A DNA stretch of 6,787 bases from Gallionellaceae bacterium. Lineage in GTDB: Bacteria > Pseudomonadota > Gammaproteobacteria > Burkholderiales > Gallionellaceae. Location: assembly GCA_947445045.1 (NCBI GenBank), contig CANFCA010000059.1, forward strand, positions 1-6,787, written 5' to 3'. The notes below the pieces were generated by a model that worked only from the letters and a program-made list of their open reading frames with translations, ran no database searches and had not been told where the DNA came from. Numbering within the stretch: the stretch's first letter is position 1; every line of letters starts with the position of its first letter. The translations under genes were made by a program, and so were the position numbers. Shown here piece by piece: positions 5,531 to 6,787 of the stretch.

Positions 5531-6787
5531 TTAAAACATCGAACCTATCGTAAATTCAAATCTTTTTATTTTATCCACTGGTTGCTTATTTAGCGGAATG
5601 GCATAGCTAAACTTTAACGGACCTACGGGCGCAAACCAAGTCAGCGCTGCCCCTATAGAATAACGCAAACCAGAACTTCCTGGCAGGTCTCCTGGGCCAT
5701 AAACTGCACCTGCGTCAAGAAAACCGCTCAAACGTACTGAATTATCTTTACCCATGCCCGGAAAAGGTGCGAGCAATTCTGCCCCGCCAACCACTCTACT
5801 CGTACCGCCCAAAACCGCACCGGTTGTGTCACGTGGTCCCAATGAACTGGGGTCAAATCCTCTCACTGAACCCGCGCCACCCGCATAAAAATTCTTAAAG
5901 AACGGCAGCGGCTTACCCGCATATCCCCCTGCTACGCCTACTTCCGCGTTTAGCATCAAAGTCACGCCACTGCTCACTGGATAGTACAACTGCTGTTGGT
6001 AATTGAGTTTGTAATAGCGTGCGTCCAACGCTGGTAATGCAATCTCTGCCGAGACACGTTGCACCTTACCTTCCGTGGTAAAGATCGCGCTGTCTCGCGT
6101 GTCTTTACCCCAGCCTACTGTACCGAGTAAGTTATTGGTCGTTGCACCAAACACATTCACATATTGAGCCAAACGATTAGGCGGATTGGCTTGCAAGCCC
6201 AGCTGCGTTCTCTCTACAGATATTCCGTAGTTGATGGATGAATCTTCACCGATAGGCACACCATAGCGCACGCCCCCACCCAAAGTATGAGATGAATACT
6301 GGCTTATCGAGGTGCTTTGCGAATCCGTGTTGCGCTTATAAACATCAAAGCCGCGACTCACACCTTCGTCCGTGTAATAAGGATTGGTATAGGAAACCGA
6401 ATAAACTTGATTAACTTTACCCGTGTTAATTTGTGTAGAAAGATAATTTCCTGTACCAAACAAATTCGCTTGCGTCACCCCGCCAGTAATGACAAATCCT
6501 TCACCGCTGTTATAACCGGCACCCGCGTTAATACTGCCCGTAGATTTTTCTTTAACCGATAGATTAACATCCATCTGGTCGGGCGCACCTTGCACAGCGG
6601 GGGTTTCAATATTCACTTCGGAAAAGAAATCTAATCGGTCAACGCGCTGTTTAGATTTTTTGATTTTCTCCACATCAAACCAACCGCCTTCGATTTGACG
6701 AAATTCTCTGCGTATCACTTCATCGCGGGTTTTTTCATTGCCTGATATGTTGATGCGGCGAATATAGACACGCTGACCAGGATCAAT
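5531..6787 (-). CDS. bamA: Outer membrane protein assembly factor BamA, C-terminal part (5' end outside window)
   Basis: BamA is the essential Omp85-family core of the BAM complex, which folds and inserts beta-barrel proteins into the outer membrane. The window holds 418 residues plus the stop, roughly the C-terminal half of a usual protein of about 760-810 residues. The frame is open to the edge and begins IDPGQRVYIRRINISGN, the start of the last POTRA domain. POTRA5 then runs through RDEVIRREFRQIEGGW to about residue 80, followed by the 16-strand barrel. The conserved loop 6 motif VRGF is at 5855-5866 (residues 308-311) in GGAGSVRGFDP. The chain ends in FEFTIGSMF, a C-terminal aromatic beta-signal. 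A GTG at 6718 can look like a start but lies inside POTRA5 and is not one. Signal peptide and POTRA1-4 lie beyond the edge. The visible part looks intact. Confidence 0.98.
   Translation of the reverse strand: MDPGQRVYIRRINISGNEKTRDEVIRREFRQIEGGWFDVEKIKKSKQRVDRLDFFSEVNIETPAVQGAPDQMDVNLSVKEKSTGSINAGAGYNSGEGFVITGGVTQANLFGTGNYLSTQINTGKVNQVYSVSYTNPYYTDEGVSRGFDVYKRNTDSQSTSISQYSSHTLGGGVRYGVPIGEDSSINYGISVERTQLGLQANPPNRLAQYVNVFGATTNNLLGTVGWGKDTRDSAIFTTEGKVQRVSAEIALPALDARYYKLNYQQQLYYPVSSGVTLMLNAEVGVAGGYAGKPLPFFKNFYAGGAGSVRGFDPSSLGPRDTTGAVLGGTSRVVGGAELLAPFPGMGKDNSVRLSGFLDAGAVYGPGDLPGSSGLRYSIGAALTWFAPVGPLKFSYAIPLNKQPVDKIKRFEFTIGSMF

Noticed and set aside
6716..6718. GTG at 6718 as a start codon for a 395-residue protein.
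   Set aside because: The frame continues to the window edge with clear BamA POTRA sequence (GQRVYIRRINISGN), so this Val is internal.

Overview
This window holds the distal part of the conserved Gram-negative outer-membrane biogenesis operon, plus two unrelated genes beyond its end. Everything from 6787 down to 981 lies on the minus strand in the order bamA (5' part outside the window), skp/ompH, lpxD, fabZ, lpxA, lpxB, rnhB. This order is shared by Beta- and Gammaproteobacteria. The protein sequences read to me as betaproteobacterial, perhaps Nitrosomonadales or Methylophilales-like, with moderate GC. That placement is an impression from family resemblance, not a search result, and the genus cannot be fixed from here.

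Region by region: 1-465 (+) is the C-terminal part of msrA, cut by the window edge just after its catalytic-cysteine motif. 466-891 (-) is a small tetratricopeptide-repeat protein of unknown role, whose stop codon abuts the msrA stop with no base between. 892-980 is the only gap of any size (89 bp) and contains a good ribosome binding site and at best a weak promoter. 981-6787 is the operon, with gaps of 6-15 bp or overlaps of 1, 4 and 8 bp, so it is almost certainly co-transcribed and partly translationally coupled.

The operon genes serve one cellular job. LpxA and LpxD put 3-hydroxyacyl chains on UDP-GlcNAc, and LpxB joins two glucosamine units, giving the lipid A precursor. FabZ draws on the same 3-hydroxyacyl-ACP pool for fatty acid elongation. 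Skp carries unfolded outer-membrane proteins across the periplasm, and BamA inserts them into the outer membrane. RnhB (RNase HII) is the usual genomic passenger at the end of this cluster.

I found no mobile element, CRISPR array, tRNA, rRNA or convincing terminator, and no sign of a new system. The most useful specific observation is the acyl-chain ruler position of LpxA, which carries Met and predicts 3-hydroxydecanoyl (C10) lipid A. A 12-bp direct repeat flanking the TPR gene and an A8 slippery tract in lpxB are smaller curiosities.
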